Notes: a model not told the origin generated them from the letters alone. DNA of 49,333 nt from Clostridiales bacterium (GCA_017617525.1 JAFZWA010000062.1:1-49333), one strand, 5' to 3'. Counted from the first letter of the stretch, positions 8,844-17,071 are shown. A program made the numbers and translations.

Positions 8844-9847
8844 AGTGCTTTCACCTCCGATACGGTCAAGCCGTTTTTCTTAAAGTAGTCGATGACGATC
8901 TCCTGGTCCTTCTTTTCGGAAGGAAGCTCGATGATCATCTGTCCGTAGCCGATCCCGCCGACGCTCTTGGTATTCGCGCTTAGGATATTGACGGTCTGAC
9001 CGGTCTCTTTGACAAGATTCGCGATAAAGGGTTCGCTGCTCGAAAGCCCGTCAAACGCGATTCGGATGAGCCTTCCGTCTTCGCTTGCCGCGTCAAAGGG
9101 GTTACTCGGATAGACGAGTTTTTTCGCTGCCGTCGACTGCGGATCTCGGAAGACCTCAGTGACGTCTCCGACTTCCACGAGATTCCCCTCGTCGATGATC
9201 GCGACGCGGTTACAGATCTTTTCGACCACGCTCATCTCATGCGTGATGATGATGATCGTCAGTCCCCGCTCTTTGTTGATCTTCAGAAGAAGATCCAGGA
9301 TCTCGCCCGTGATCTTCGGATCGAGAGCGCTCGTCGCTTCATCGCAGAGAAGGACTTTCGGGTCCGAGGCCAATGCTCTCGCGATGGCGACTCTCTGCTT
9401 CTGGCCTCCGGAAAGACGCGACGGATAGACGTTTTCCTTATCGAGAAGATCGACCGTCTCGAGCATCTTTCTCGCGATCTCTTTTCTCTCCTTTCGCTTC
9501 ACACCCGCGATCCTAAGCGGCTGCTCGACGTTCTGTCTTACCGTTCTCTGAAGGACGAGGTTAAAGCTCTGAAAGATCATGGCGATCGATCTTCGCACCT
9601 TTCGAAGCTGCGATGCCTTAAGCGATCCCAGATCTTCCCCGTAGAAAAGCACTTTTCCCTCTGATACTTCTTCGAGGCGGTTGAGTGTTCGGACCAGTGT
9701 CGATTTTCCGGCGCCGCTCATTCCGATGATGCCGAAGATCTCGCCTTCTCTTATCTCCAAAGACACATCCTTCAGCGCGAGGAAATCCTTTCCTTCGTTT
9801 CTGTATGTCTTGGATACATTTTGTAGTTCAAATACGTTAGTGCTCAT
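8840..9847 (-). CDS. metN: Methionine ABC transporter ATP-binding protein
   Basis: 335 residues. Walker A is GMSGAGKST (near 43), the ABC signature LSGGQKQRVAIARALA (near 144) and Walker B VLLCDEATSALD. The last 75 or so residues form a NIL domain, the regulatory domain that in E. coli MetN binds methionine and inhibits transport. It drives methionine import and overlaps both the gene before it (mccA) and after it (metI) by ATGA, so the four genes form one tight operon. Confidence 0.96.
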   Translation of the reverse strand: MSTNVFELQNVSKTYRNEGKDFLALKDVSLEIREGEIFGIIGMSGAGKSTLVRTLNRLEEVSEGKVLFYGEDLGSLKASQLRKVRRSIAMIFQSFNLVLQRTVRQNVEQPLRIAGVKRKERKEIARKMLETVDLLDKENVYPSRLSGGQKQRVAIARALASDPKVLLCDEATSALDPKITGEILDLLLKINKERGLTIIIITHEMSVVEKICNRVAIIDEGNLVEVGDVTEVFRDPQSTAAKKLVYPSNPFDAASEDGRLIRIAFDGLSSSEPFIANLVKETGQTVNILSANTKSVGGIGYGQMIIELPSEKKDQEIVIDYFKKNGLTVSEVKAL

Positions 9848-10755
9848 TCAAATAATCCTTTGCTCAAGTATCGGTCGCCGCGATCCGGGAATACGGTCAC
9901 GATGTTTCCTTTATCGATCTTCTCCTGGAGCTTCAGTGCCGCAGCAAGTGCCGCGCCGGACGAAGATCCGGCGAGGATGCCTTCCTTCAGGGCAAGTGCT
10001 TTTACCGTGGAAAAGGCTTCGTCATCGGTGACCTTGATGACATCATCGACCAGGCGGATATCCATCGTGTCTGCGATAAAGTCGTTACCGATGCCTTCGA
10101 TGTCATAGTCGAAATGCTCGCCGCCGCCGATGATGGAACCGTACGGGTCCGCAAGCACGCCGCGGATCTCGGGATTTTTCTCCTTAAGGTATCTCGTGAT
10201 CCCGGAAAAAGTTCCGCCGGAGCCCGCGCCGGCTACAAAGTAATCGATGCTTCCTTCAAGCTGGGAATAGATCTCCGGGCCGGTCGTTTCGTAGTGTGCT
10301 CTCGGGTTCGCGGGATTCTTGAACTGATTGAGGGAGACCGCGCCTTCGATCCCGGCGATGATCTTCTCGGCTTCTCTTTCCGCGCCCAGCATGCCGTCGG
10401 CTCTCGGAGTATGAACGATCTCCGCGCCAAGCGCGCGCATGACCTGCTGCTTCTCGACGGAGAACTTCTCGGGGACAGTAAAGATAACTCGATATCCCTG
10501 ATTGAGAGCGGCTACCGCGATGCCGATGCCGGTATTTCCCGCGGTCGCGTCAACGATCGTTCCGCCTTCTTTCAAGATGCCTCTTTCTCTGGCATCGTCG
10601 ACCATATATTTTCCGACTCTGTCCTTCACGGATCCCGCCGGATTCATCAGCTCCAGCTTCGCGTAAAGGTGCACGTCCTTCTTTGTTTCAAACTGCTGAA
10701 GGCGCAGGACCGGTGTATTTCCGATAAGACTTCTGATATTCATGTGTACATCCAT
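9844..10755 (-). CDS. mccA: O-acetylserine-dependent cystathionine beta-synthase / cysteine synthase family
   Basis: 303-residue fold-type II PLP enzyme. The PLP lysine lies in GSVKDR (Lys44), the substrate loop in TAGNTGIG and the phosphate cradle in AGSGGTFSG. The TAGNTGIG form, rather than TSGNTG, and pairing with mccB point to the Bacillus MccA type, which joins homocysteine to an activated serine in reverse transsulfuration. Plain cysteine synthase (CysK) is the alternative. The ATG at 10755 is chosen because GAGGTGG precedes it; the in-frame GTG at 10764 overlaps that site. Confidence 0.85.
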   Translation of the reverse strand: MDVHMNIRSLIGNTPVLRLQQFETKKDVHLYAKLELMNPAGSVKDRVGKYMVDDARERGILKEGGTIVDATAGNTGIGIAVAALNQGYRVIFTVPEKFSVEKQQVMRALGAEIVHTPRADGMLGAEREAEKIIAGIEGAVSLNQFKNPANPRAHYETTGPEIYSQLEGSIDYFVAGAGSGGTFSGITRYLKEKNPEIRGVLADPYGSIIGGGEHFDYDIEGIGNDFIADTMDIRLVDDVIKVTDDEAFSTVKALALKEGILAGSSSGAALAAALKLQEKIDKGNIVTVFPDRGDRYLSKGLFE

Positions 10756-10765
10756 TTTGACCACC

Positions 10766-11917
10766 TCACTTCTTCGATCCCTTGATCGCCTGATCCAGAT
10801 CCGCGATCAGATCGTCTACGTTTTCAATACCTACGGAAAGGCGGATGAGTTCATCCACGATGCCGACCTTATCTCGTACATCCTTCGGGATAGACGCGTG
10901 CGTCATGCTGGCCGGATGGCATACGAGAGACTCCACGCCGCCGAGGCTTTCCGCCAAAGTGATGAGCTTGATGTTTCTGTAAAAGGACTTGTAATCGTAT
11001 TCTTTCTTGAGAACGAAGGAGATCATCGCGCCTGGGCCTTTTGCCTGCTTCTTCTGAACTTCATATCCGGGATCTGTCGGAAGTCCCGGGAAGTATACTT
11101 TCTCGGCATAGCCTGATTCCGAAAGCCAGGTCGCGATCTTCGTCGCGTTGTCGACGTGACGGTCCATACGTACGCCCAGTGTCTTGATGCCGCGGATCAT
11201 GAGGAAGCTGTCCCACGGAGCAAGGACTCCGCCGATGGCGTTCTGAAGGAAGTAAAGACGATCCGCGATCTCCTTATCCTTTACAACGACAAGACCGGAG
11301 ATCGTATCGCTGTGGCCGCCTAAATACTTCGTTCCGCTGTGAAGAACGATGTCCGCGCCAAGCTCCAGAGGTCTTTGCAGATACGGTGTCAGAAATGTGT
11401 TGTCGACGATTAGGAGCTTGCCTTCTCTTTTTGCGATCTTACTGACTTCTTCGATATCCGTGATGCTCAGAAGCGGATTGGCCGGTGTCTCGATATAGAT
11501 GGCTTTCGTATCCTCATCGATCGCTTCTTCGACCTTCTTAAGATCGGAAGTATCCACAATCTCAAAAAGGATACCGAGCGGCTTAAATACGTGTTCCAGG
11601 ATGCGGAAGGTTCCGCCGTAGATATTGTCGGAGATGACCAGTTTATCGCCCTGCTTGAAAAGTGAAAGCACTGTGTGGATCGCGGCAAGACCTGACGCGA
11701 ATGCAAGTCCGTAGTTTCCTCCCTCGAGATCCGCGATCAGCTTTTCCAGTGCGTCTCTTGTCGGGTTACCGGTCCTTGAATATTCCCAACCGGTATTTAC
11801 ACCCAGTTCCTGCTGCTTGTATGTGGATGTCTGATACACCGGGATGTTTACGGCTCCTGTCGTTTTGTCTCCGTCCACACCTCCGTGGATCAGTAATGAT
11901 TCGATCTGATAACTCAT
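10766..11917 (-). CDS. mccB: Cystathionine gamma-lyase / homocysteine gamma-lyase family
   Basis: 383-residue Cys/Met-metabolism PLP enzyme. The PLP lysine is Lys197 in SGTKYLGGHSD; YSRTGNPTRDALE and VDNTFLTPYLQ are further family motifs. It cleaves cystathionine to cysteine, the last step of reverse transsulfuration, and may also act on homocysteine. It is first in the operon mccB-mccA-metN-metI, which couples methionine uptake to cysteine formation. A 41-codon Cys-rich leader peptide and an attenuator precede it. A long G-poor, CA-rich stretch (about 11935-12000) sits between the terminator and its AAAGAGG ribosome site. Confidence 0.9.
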   Translation of the reverse strand: MSYQIESLLIHGGVDGDKTTGAVNIPVYQTSTYKQQELGVNTGWEYSRTGNPTRDALEKLIADLEGGNYGLAFASGLAAIHTVLSLFKQGDKLVISDNIYGGTFRILEHVFKPLGILFEIVDTSDLKKVEEAIDEDTKAIYIETPANPLLSITDIEEVSKIAKREGKLLIVDNTFLTPYLQRPLELGADIVLHSGTKYLGGHSDTISGLVVVKDKEIADRLYFLQNAIGGVLAPWDSFLMIRGIKTLGVRMDRHVDNATKIATWLSESGYAEKVYFPGLPTDPGYEVQKKQAKGPGAMISFVLKKEYDYKSFYRNIKLITLAESLGGVESLVCHPASMTHASIPKDVRDKVGIVDELIRLSVGIENVDDLIADLDQAIKGSKK

Positions 11918-12031
11918 GTTCTTTTACCTCTTTCTCAGTATTTTTGTGTTGTGTTTGTGTTGTTGTGTTTTTTGTTTATCTTGTGGTTTGTCTTGTGGTT
12001 TGCTCCCGTGCGCCGCGGGTAAGAAGGCCAT

Positions 12032-12059
12032 AAAAAAGGGAGCTTCTTTGGAAGCTCCC
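12032..12059 (-). terminator. Attenuator terminator of the mccB leader
   Basis: A perfect 9-bp stem, GGGAGCTTC (12059-12051) with GAAGCTCCC (12046-12038), loop CAAA, followed by six U. The 5' arm is shared with CCCGGGAG (12062-12055), which can instead pair with CTCCCGGG (12160-12153), assisted by TATGGC (12148-12143) with GCCATA (12070-12065). Confidence 0.9.
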
Positions 12060-12090
12060 GGGAATATGGCTCGATGATGTTATTTCCTTT

Positions 12091-12216
12091 TCAGTAACAT
12101 CGTCTTACATGAAGGCGCGAAGAAGAACGTTCCTGCGCCCCGGCCATAGACACCCGGGAGGAAAACATTCGACAACACATGACGCAATAACTTGTTTCGA
12201 ATACTTTCGTTCTCAT
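12091..12216 (-). CDS. Cys/Met-rich leader peptide upstream of mccB
   Basis: A 41-codon ORF with ATG at 12216 and AAGGA 9 bases upstream. Cys at residues 11, 14, 15 and 40, with MCCRM at 13-17 exactly as in the metQ leader. The rest of the peptide differs apart from an SR at 20-21 and a Cys near the end. Its TGA lies in the loop of a hairpin (GATGTTA with TAACATC), again as in the metQ leader. A ribosome waiting at the tandem Cys codons would leave the downstream arm CTCCCGGG free to block the terminator. Confidence 0.8.
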   Translation of the reverse strand: MRTKVFETSYCVMCCRMFSSRVSMAGAQERSSSRLHVRRCY

Positions 12217-12321
12217 CTTCGCTTTTCCTTTCATCTCAATTTACCTTTTCTGAAGAACCGATCGGCTCGGGTCAACTGTGGTACTTATTTATTTGCCGTC
12301 GTTCTTCGATGGAATGAACAC

Positions 12322-12354
12322 ACTTTATCACTACTAACCTACTATGTCAATAGG
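12322..12354 (-). promoter_or_regulatory. mccB leader promoter with overlapping inverted-repeat operator
   Basis: TTGACA (12350-12345), 17-base spacer, TAAAGT (12327-12322). The dyad CCTATTGACATAGTAGG (12354-12338) is identical to the one at the metQ leader, and the spacers differ at only a few positions, so the two promoters look like duplicated copies. It begins only 9 bases after the iscU stop. Confidence 0.82.
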
Positions 12355-12362
12355 TAATTATT

Positions 12363-12743
12363 TCATTTCTTTTCCTGCTTGCTCTGATAATCCTCCAGAG
12401 CCTTCTGGATCGCCTCTTCCGCGAGGACCGAACAGTGCATCTTATGTGCCGGAAGTCCGTCGAGCGCTTCCGCGACGGCCTTATTCGTCAGTTCCATCGC
12501 CTCGCTTAAAGGCTTGCCCTTGATAAGCTCCGTCGCCATCGAGCTCGAAGCGATCGCGGAACCGCAGCCGAATGTCTCGAACTTGACGTCCGTGATGATG
12601 TCGTTATCGATCTTAAGATAGATCTTCATGATATCTCCGCACTTCGCGTTACCGACTTCACCAATTCCGTCCGCGTCCTCGATGACACCTACGTTTCTCG
12701 GGTGAAGAAAATGATCCATTACCTTTTCACTATATAAAGCCAT
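12363..12743 (-). CDS. iscU: Iron-sulfur cluster scaffold protein
   Basis: 126-residue NifU/IscU-type scaffold on which clusters are built before transfer. The three ligand cysteines are Cys35 (AKCGD), Cys60 (GCGSA) and Cys104 (HCSVL), all present. It starts 13 bases after iscS, its sulfur donor, in a two-gene operon. The C-terminal end is Lys/Gln/Glu-rich. Confidence 0.95.
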   Translation of the reverse strand: MALYSEKVMDHFLHPRNVGVIEDADGIGEVGNAKCGDIMKIYLKIDNDIITDVKFETFGCGSAIASSSMATELIKGKPLSEAMELTNKAVAEALDGLPAHKMHCSVLAEEAIQKALEDYQSKQEKK

Positions 12744-12756
12744 TGCCTGTTCCTCC

Positions 12757-13941
12757 TTACAGAATAAACTGTTTCTTTCCAGCCTGAAGATCGCGCCAGA
12801 TCGGCGAGAATCCTCTCAGATATGCCACGACTTCTCCGACCGACTTGACCATGTAATCGATATCCTCATCGGTCACATCTTCGCCGATACTCAGTCGAAG
12901 TGAACCATGCGCGACATCGTGCACACGGCCGATCGCCAGGAGCACGTGGCTCGGATCCAACGATCCGGATGTGCAGGCACTTCCCGAAGAAGCCGCGATG
13001 CCCTTTTCATCGAGAAGCAGAAGGAGCGATTCTCCCTCGATGCCTTCGAAACAGAAGTTCACGTTACTCGGAAGGCGCTTCTCCGCGTCACCATTTAATG
13101 CAGAGTGCTCGATCTTCGAAAGACCATCGATCAGCTTATTTCTCTTTTCCGTCAGATACGCGGATGTTTGCTCCATCTTATCCGCCGCTTCTTTTAAAGC
13201 GACTGCCATCGAAGCGATCGCCGGCACATTCTCGGTACCCGCGCGCTTGCCTCTTTCCTGCGCGCCGCCCTCGATGAGATTACTGAGCTTGATGCCCTTT
13301 CTCGCGTAGAGGAAACCCGTGCCCTTCGGACCATGGAACTTATGTCCCGAAGCCGAGAGCATATCGATGTTCTGCTCGACAACATTGATCGGCAGATGTC
13401 CGATCGCCTGCACCGCGTCCGTATGGAAAAGCACTTTCTTCTCGCGGCAGATCCTACCGATCTCAGAAATCGGCTGGATGGTTCCGATCTCGTTATTTGC
13501 GTACATGATCGTCACAAGCGCCGTCTCCTCAGTGATCGCCGCTTCGACTTCCTCCGGACGTACGAGTCCGTCTTCGTGCACATCGAGATAAGTGACCGTA
13601 AAGCCTTCCTTTTCAAGCTTCGCCAGAGTGTGAAGCACCGCGTGATGCTCAAACTTCGTGGAAACGATATGCGTCTTGCCCTTCTCTTTTCCGAGAAGCG
13701 CGGCCGAACGGATCGCCTGGTTGTCCGCTTCACTTCCGCCCGAGGTAAAAAGGATCTCTCTCGGTTCAGCGCCGATTACAGAAGCGACTGTCTCACGCGC
13801 CTCCTCGAGCGCTTCCTTCGCCTTCTGTCCGAAACGGTAAAGGCTGGAAGGATTGCCGTATGTATCGTTCATCAGGGAGACCATCTTATCGATCGCCGCC
13901 TGACTCATTTTTGTTGTAGCTGCATTATCCGCGTAAATCAT
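12757..13941 (-). CDS. iscS: Cysteine desulfurase
   Basis: 394-residue class V aminotransferase-fold enzyme that strips sulfur from cysteine for iron-sulfur and other thio-cofactors. PLP lysine Lys201 is in [10 protein letters not shown]. The persulfide-forming Cys323 lies in the long flexible loop [17 protein letters not shown], the IscS/NifS form. The C-terminal QAGKKQFIL is short compared with E. coli IscS. The operon starts at a promoter that carries the same operator as the cysteine-supply genes, so sulfur acquisition and use appear linked. Confidence 0.95.
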   Translation of the reverse strand: MIYADNAATTKMSQAAIDKMVSLMNDTYGNPSSLYRFGQKAKEALEEARETVASVIGAEPREILFTSGGSEADNQAIRSAALLGKEKGKTHIVSTKFEHHAVLHTLAKLEKEGFTVTYLDVHEDGLVRPEEVEAAITEETALVTIMYANNEIGTIQPISEIGRICREKKVLFHTDAVQAIGHLPINVVEQNIDMLSASGHKFHGPKGTGFLYARKGIKLSNLIEGGAQERGKRAGTENVPAIASMAVALKEAADKMEQTSAYLTEKRNKLIDGLSKIEHSALNGDAEKRLPSNVNFCFEGIEGESLLLLLDEKGIAASSGSACTSGSLDPSHVLLAIGRVHDVAHGSLRLSIGEDVTDEDIDYMVKSVGEVVAYLRGFSPIWRDLQAGKKQFIL

Positions 13942-13973
13942 GGGAATGACTCCTCTCTCTTTTTCGCGTCCCC

Positions 13974-14007
13974 ATTATATTGCCTATTTGCCTATAATGT
14001 CAATAGG
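13974..14007 (-). promoter_or_regulatory. iscSU promoter with the shared operator
   Basis: TTGACA (14003-13998), 18-base spacer, TATAAT (13979-13974). The dyad CCTATTGACATTATAGG (14007-13991) is a more symmetrical version of the site at the mccB and metQ promoters. A further CCTATTTG lies beside it. No leader peptide or terminator follows. Confidence 0.8.
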
Positions 14008-14066
14008 TAAATAATTCATGCAACAGATCCTTCCCCTGTCTCGTCTTATGTGCAGAAGAGTTTCAC

Positions 14067-14117
14067 GCGGCAGGTGCTTTTGCCGCAGAAAATAAAACAG
14101 GCGGAAACGCTTCCGCC
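14067..14117 (+). other. Two tandem hairpins in front of the serpin gene
   Basis: GCGGCA/TGCCGC (14067-14086, with octamer GTGCTTTT in the loop side) and GGCGGAA/TTCCGCC (14100-14117). Neither has a U-tract. The second ends 20 bases before the start codon, close to the ribosome site AAGGAGAGG. Confidence 0.6.
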
Positions 14118-14137
14118 AAGCGTAAGGAGAGGAAACT

Positions 14138-15439
14138 ATGAAAACGAAAAAACTACTGGCACTGATCCTTTCATCCTGCATGATCCTGCCGATGGCCGCA
14201 TGCGCGAAGAAATCCCAAAAAACCAGCAACATAAATACGGCAGGTGATCACCCGTCTGATCAGACAGCGATCTTCGAACTTACCAACGCGCAGCTCCCGA
14301 ATAATTCCGTGAGCGAAGATGAACTGAAAAAAGCATATTCCAAATTCGTTTTCGGAGTACTTCAAAGATGTTTGGCCAACGCGCACGGATCAAATGTCCT
14401 CATCTCTTCCGACTCGATCCTTTTCGCGCTCGATCTGGCCGCTTCCGGCGCAAACGGCGAAACACTTGACCAGATGCTTCAGACCATGATGCCGGGCGTT
14501 CCGAATGAGCAGGGATTCCAATTCGCCGTCGACCGCATGGACGATCTTTCCGGTGACCAGCTCAAGATCGCCAATTCCGCATGGATCAACAGTAAATACA
14601 ATGATACTGTCTATAAGGATTACTATTCCTCTGTACAGGACAATTTCGATGCCGAGGTCCAGTCCATAAAGTTTGACAACGACGCGACAAAGACCATCAA
14701 CAAGTGGGTCTCTGACAAGACCGACGGTATGATCAAAGAACTTATCGACAGTGTTGATTCACGTGAACTCATGATCCTCATCAACGCGATCTGTTTCGAC
14801 GCCAAATGGGAAGAGCCGTATAAAGAAAACAATGTCGATGACGGCTGCTTCTATGAAACAGACGGATCCGAGCATACAGTCACTTTCTTAAAAGGATCGC
14901 AAGAAGATGCCGATTATCTCGAATGCGATAGCGCCTCGGGATTTCTGAAAGAATATAAGGGCGGAAAGTATGCCTTCCTGACGATCCTTCCGAACGACGC
15001 GGAGATCGACATCAACGAGTTCATGCAGGACTTTACTCCCGACGAATACTGGGATCTCTGGGAAAGCCGCGACAGCAACGTCCAGCTCGTATACCGTTTC
15101 CCGGAATTCAAAGCCGAGTATGCGACAAGTCTTGCCGGGACCTTAAGGGATATGGGCATGGAAGATGCGTTCAGCAGGAACGCGGACTTTTCCAACATGA
15201 CGTCCGAAGCGGTTCTCATCGACGAAGTCATCCACAAGACATATATCGAGGTCAACGCACAGGGCACCCGTGCCGCGGCCGCGACAGCCGTCGAGATCAA
15301 GACACACAGTGCGTCGATCGCCGATCCGTTCGAGGAGATCAAGTACGTCATCTGTGACCGTCCGTTCGCCTACGCGATCGTCGACACAGATACGGGACTT
15401 CCGGTATTCTTGGGAACCGTCGAGACAGTGGATCGATAA
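14138..15439 (+). CDS. Serpin-family protease inhibitor, lipoprotein
   Basis: 433 residues. A signal peptide with lipobox MAAC anchors it outside the membrane. The body is a complete serpin fold: NSAWINSKYNDTV, LINAICFDAKWEEPY (strand region s3A), and the mobile hinge GTRAAAATAVEI before the reactive loop. Small residues fill the hinge, as in inhibitory serpins. Counting from the hinge Gly places the scissile bond near His-Ser, an unusual P1 that I would not rely on. It probably protects the cell from serine or cysteine proteases of its host or neighbours. It diverges from iscS. Confidence 0.93.
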   Translation: MKTKKLLALILSSCMILPMAACAKKSQKTSNINTAGDHPSDQTAIFELTNAQLPNNSVSEDELKKAYSKFVFGVLQRCLANAHGSNVLISSDSILFALDLAASGANGETLDQMLQTMMPGVPNEQGFQFAVDRMDDLSGDQLKIANSAWINSKYNDTVYKDYYSSVQDNFDAEVQSIKFDNDATKTINKWVSDKTDGMIKELIDSVDSRELMILINAICFDAKWEEPYKENNVDDGCFYETDGSEHTVTFLKGSQEDADYLECDSASGFLKEYKGGKYAFLTILPNDAEIDINEFMQDFTPDEYWDLWESRDSNVQLVYRFPEFKAEYATSLAGTLRDMGMEDAFSRNADFSNMTSEAVLIDEVIHKTYIEVNAQGTRAAAATAVEIKTHSASIADPFEEIKYVICDRPFAYAIVDTDTGLPVFLGTVETVDR

Positions 15440-15460
15440 AGTCTTGCTGCTCGAAAAGCA

Positions 15461-16537
15461 CTACGAGTTTCGCACCTTTTCCCAAAGCTTCGCGAACCGC
15501 TTACTCTCGATCAGAGCAACACAGAAATCTATCCCGTCATAAGCCGTTTTTCCGAGCGCGTCATAAGCACTCGTCTCCCCGATCCCGGGGTCACCCACAA
15601 AACGGCAGGTAGTGACACGATAGTCCGGGTTTTCATCGAAACGTGCCGCCAGATCTTTTGCTTTCTTCAGCACTTCCTCTGCTTTTTCTACTTCACCACC
15701 ACGGTAGTAGGAGTGTGATTGGAAAGTATAAAAGGTACAAAGGTACTTATCGAGATAACTCGGGCTATCATTCCTTTTCAGGCTCGAAAAGAACTTGACC
15801 CCGAAAGACGATATCTTTTCAAGACTTTTCGCGTCTCCGTTTCTTTCATAGATCGTGATAAAACCCAGTAGTGTGTTCACCATATTTCGGATCTCGGCGA
15901 GAAATGACTGTGTCAGATATCTCGAACTCTCCGAAAGATCTTTATCTTCCATCGCTTTCATCAGTCCCAGAGTCGAATTGAAAACGCCGGCCTGGTTATA
16001 CTTCTGCAGCTGCTCGATCGCTTTCTTCGTATCTTTGAGAAAATAGTAATTCGTGGCGATACTGCCCCGTACTTCCAGTTCACCGTATCTCGGATCGACA
16101 TCCGGCGGAATGATCTGTACCGCCCGCTCGAAAAGCTCATTGGATCGGATCAGGTACTCGGCCTTTTTATCTTCAAGTCCGAATCCCTGATACATGCAAG
16201 CCGAATCAAACACGATCCAGTAATCGTTCGGGAATTTGACCAGTGCTTTTTCCGCCTCTTCGAGACCGGATCTGTCCTTCGACTTAATGTAGCCGAGAAG
16301 CCTTTGCGCCATCGCCTCTCTGTGGTTGTCTTTCATCTTATACCCGAGAAGAAGATCGACAGAAACATCGAAAAGCTCCGCGATCTTGACGAGCATGCCG
16401 ATCTCAGGCATCGAAAGACCTGCCTCCCACTTGTAGACGGCACCGACGGTCACGCCCAGCGCCTCAGAAAGCGCTTCCTGCGTGAGTCCTCTGTTTTTTC
16501 TCAAATTTCGGATGTTATCTGAAAGACGGATATCCAT
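15461..16537 (-). CDS. XRE-type HTH regulator with helical-repeat C-terminus
   Basis: 358 residues. The N-terminal HTH_3 domain (about 5-65) contains the recognition region LTQEALSEALGVTVGAVYKWE. The rest is all helical with TPR-like pairs, the layout of peptide- or ligand-sensing regulators (RRNPP-like in architecture, not shown to belong). The ATG at 16537 follows GGGGAG; an earlier in-frame GTG or ATG would run into the upstream gene. It starts 16 bases after the MIF-like gene and probably forms an operon with it. Confidence 0.8.
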   Translation of the reverse strand: MDIRLSDNIRNLRKNRGLTQEALSEALGVTVGAVYKWEAGLSMPEIGMLVKIAELFDVSVDLLLGYKMKDNHREAMAQRLLGYIKSKDRSGLEEAEKALVKFPNDYWIVFDSACMYQGFGLEDKKAEYLIRSNELFERAVQIIPPDVDPRYGELEVRGSIATNYYFLKDTKKAIEQLQKYNQAGVFNSTLGLMKAMEDKDLSESSRYLTQSFLAEIRNMVNTLLGFITIYERNGDAKSLEKISSFGVKFFSSLKRNDSPSYLDKYLCTFYTFQSHSYYRGGEVEKAEEVLKKAKDLAARFDENPDYRVTTCRFVGDPGIGETSAYDALGKTAYDGIDFCVALIESKRFAKLWEKVRNS

Positions 16538-16553
16538 GGGTCTCTCCCCGCGA

Positions 16554-16895
16554 TTAGAAATTTCTGCCGTTCCAGCCCCAGTCATTGACGGGCGTATACG
16601 TCACATAGACGGCGGAACCCGGGATACCGTATTTGCTCTCGAGCATCTCGCAGATCTTTCCGGTCATCTTGTCGTAGAGATCCGAAGGCGCGTTTCCGAG
16701 AAGGCTTACCGCGATGAAAGCGCCCTTTTCGAGCTTACTTCCACCGAACCAAAGATCCGCGGAATCTTCGATCGATACCATCAGATAAGATTCGGGTTTA
16801 TTGAGGATCGTGATCAGTTTTCCGAACTCACTCTTCATTTCTTCTTTCTGCTCAGAGCTCAAGGATAAAGTAGTTTTCGCGTCGATATACGGCAT
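16554..16895 (-). CDS. MIF-like tautomerase-superfamily protein
   Basis: 113 residues resembling macrophage migration inhibitory factor and related tautomerases. The start is set at the ATG giving MPYIDAKTT, because removal of Met exposes the catalytic N-terminal proline of this family; GAGG lies upstream. The segments MVSIEDSADLWFGGS, AFIAVSLLG and the C-terminal NDWGWNGRNF match the MIF pattern. No signal peptide is present. Tautomerase or cysteine-redox activity is expected from the family. Its partner gene is a helical-repeat regulator. Confidence 0.8.
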   Translation of the reverse strand: MPYIDAKTTLSLSSEQKEEMKSEFGKLITILNKPESYLMVSIEDSADLWFGGSKLEKGAFIAVSLLGNAPSDLYDKMTGKICEMLESKYGIPGSAVYVTYTPVNDWGWNGRNF

Positions 16896-16971
16896 ATTCC
16901 GGTACCTCGTTTCCTTTTTTCCTATTATACCACTCGTAAGGCAACTAAATATACCGGTCGTAATGAAATTG

Positions 16972-16999
16972 ATGGGTTCGAACCCCATAGTTTCCACCA
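16972..16999 (+). pseudogene. tRNA 3'-end remnant (T-arm, acceptor strand and CCA)
   Basis: ATGGG-TTCGAAC-CCCAT is a perfect T-arm, followed by exactly seven acceptor bases (AGTTTCC), a discriminator A and CCA. No matching 5' acceptor (GGAAACT) or anticodon arm lies upstream, so it is not a full tRNA. tRNA 3' ends are a common attachment site for integrating elements, so this may be an att remnant. The region to its right has foreign-looking base use. Confidence 0.7.
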
Positions 17000-17018
17000 A
17001 ATGATTTATTAGCAGAAA

Positions 17019-17065
17019 ATCCACCCTTGTACTATAATGGTGAAAAGTTATAGACAAGGGTGGAT
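17019..17065 (+). promoter_or_regulatory. Promoter and 12-bp inverted repeat covering the ribosome site
   Basis: ATCCACCCTTGT (17019-17030) and ACAAGGGTGGAT (17054-17065) are perfect complements. A TATAAT (17033-17038) lies between the arms. The right arm contains the likely ribosome site (AAGGGTGG) of the next lipoprotein gene. It could be an operator, or an RNA fold hiding the ribosome site if transcription starts farther upstream. Confidence 0.65.
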
Positions 17066-17071
17066 CATTTT

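Noticed and set aside
16900-16999. Complete tRNA gene
   Set aside because: Only the T-arm, acceptor 3' strand and CCA are present; no matching 5' acceptor or anticodon arm upstream.
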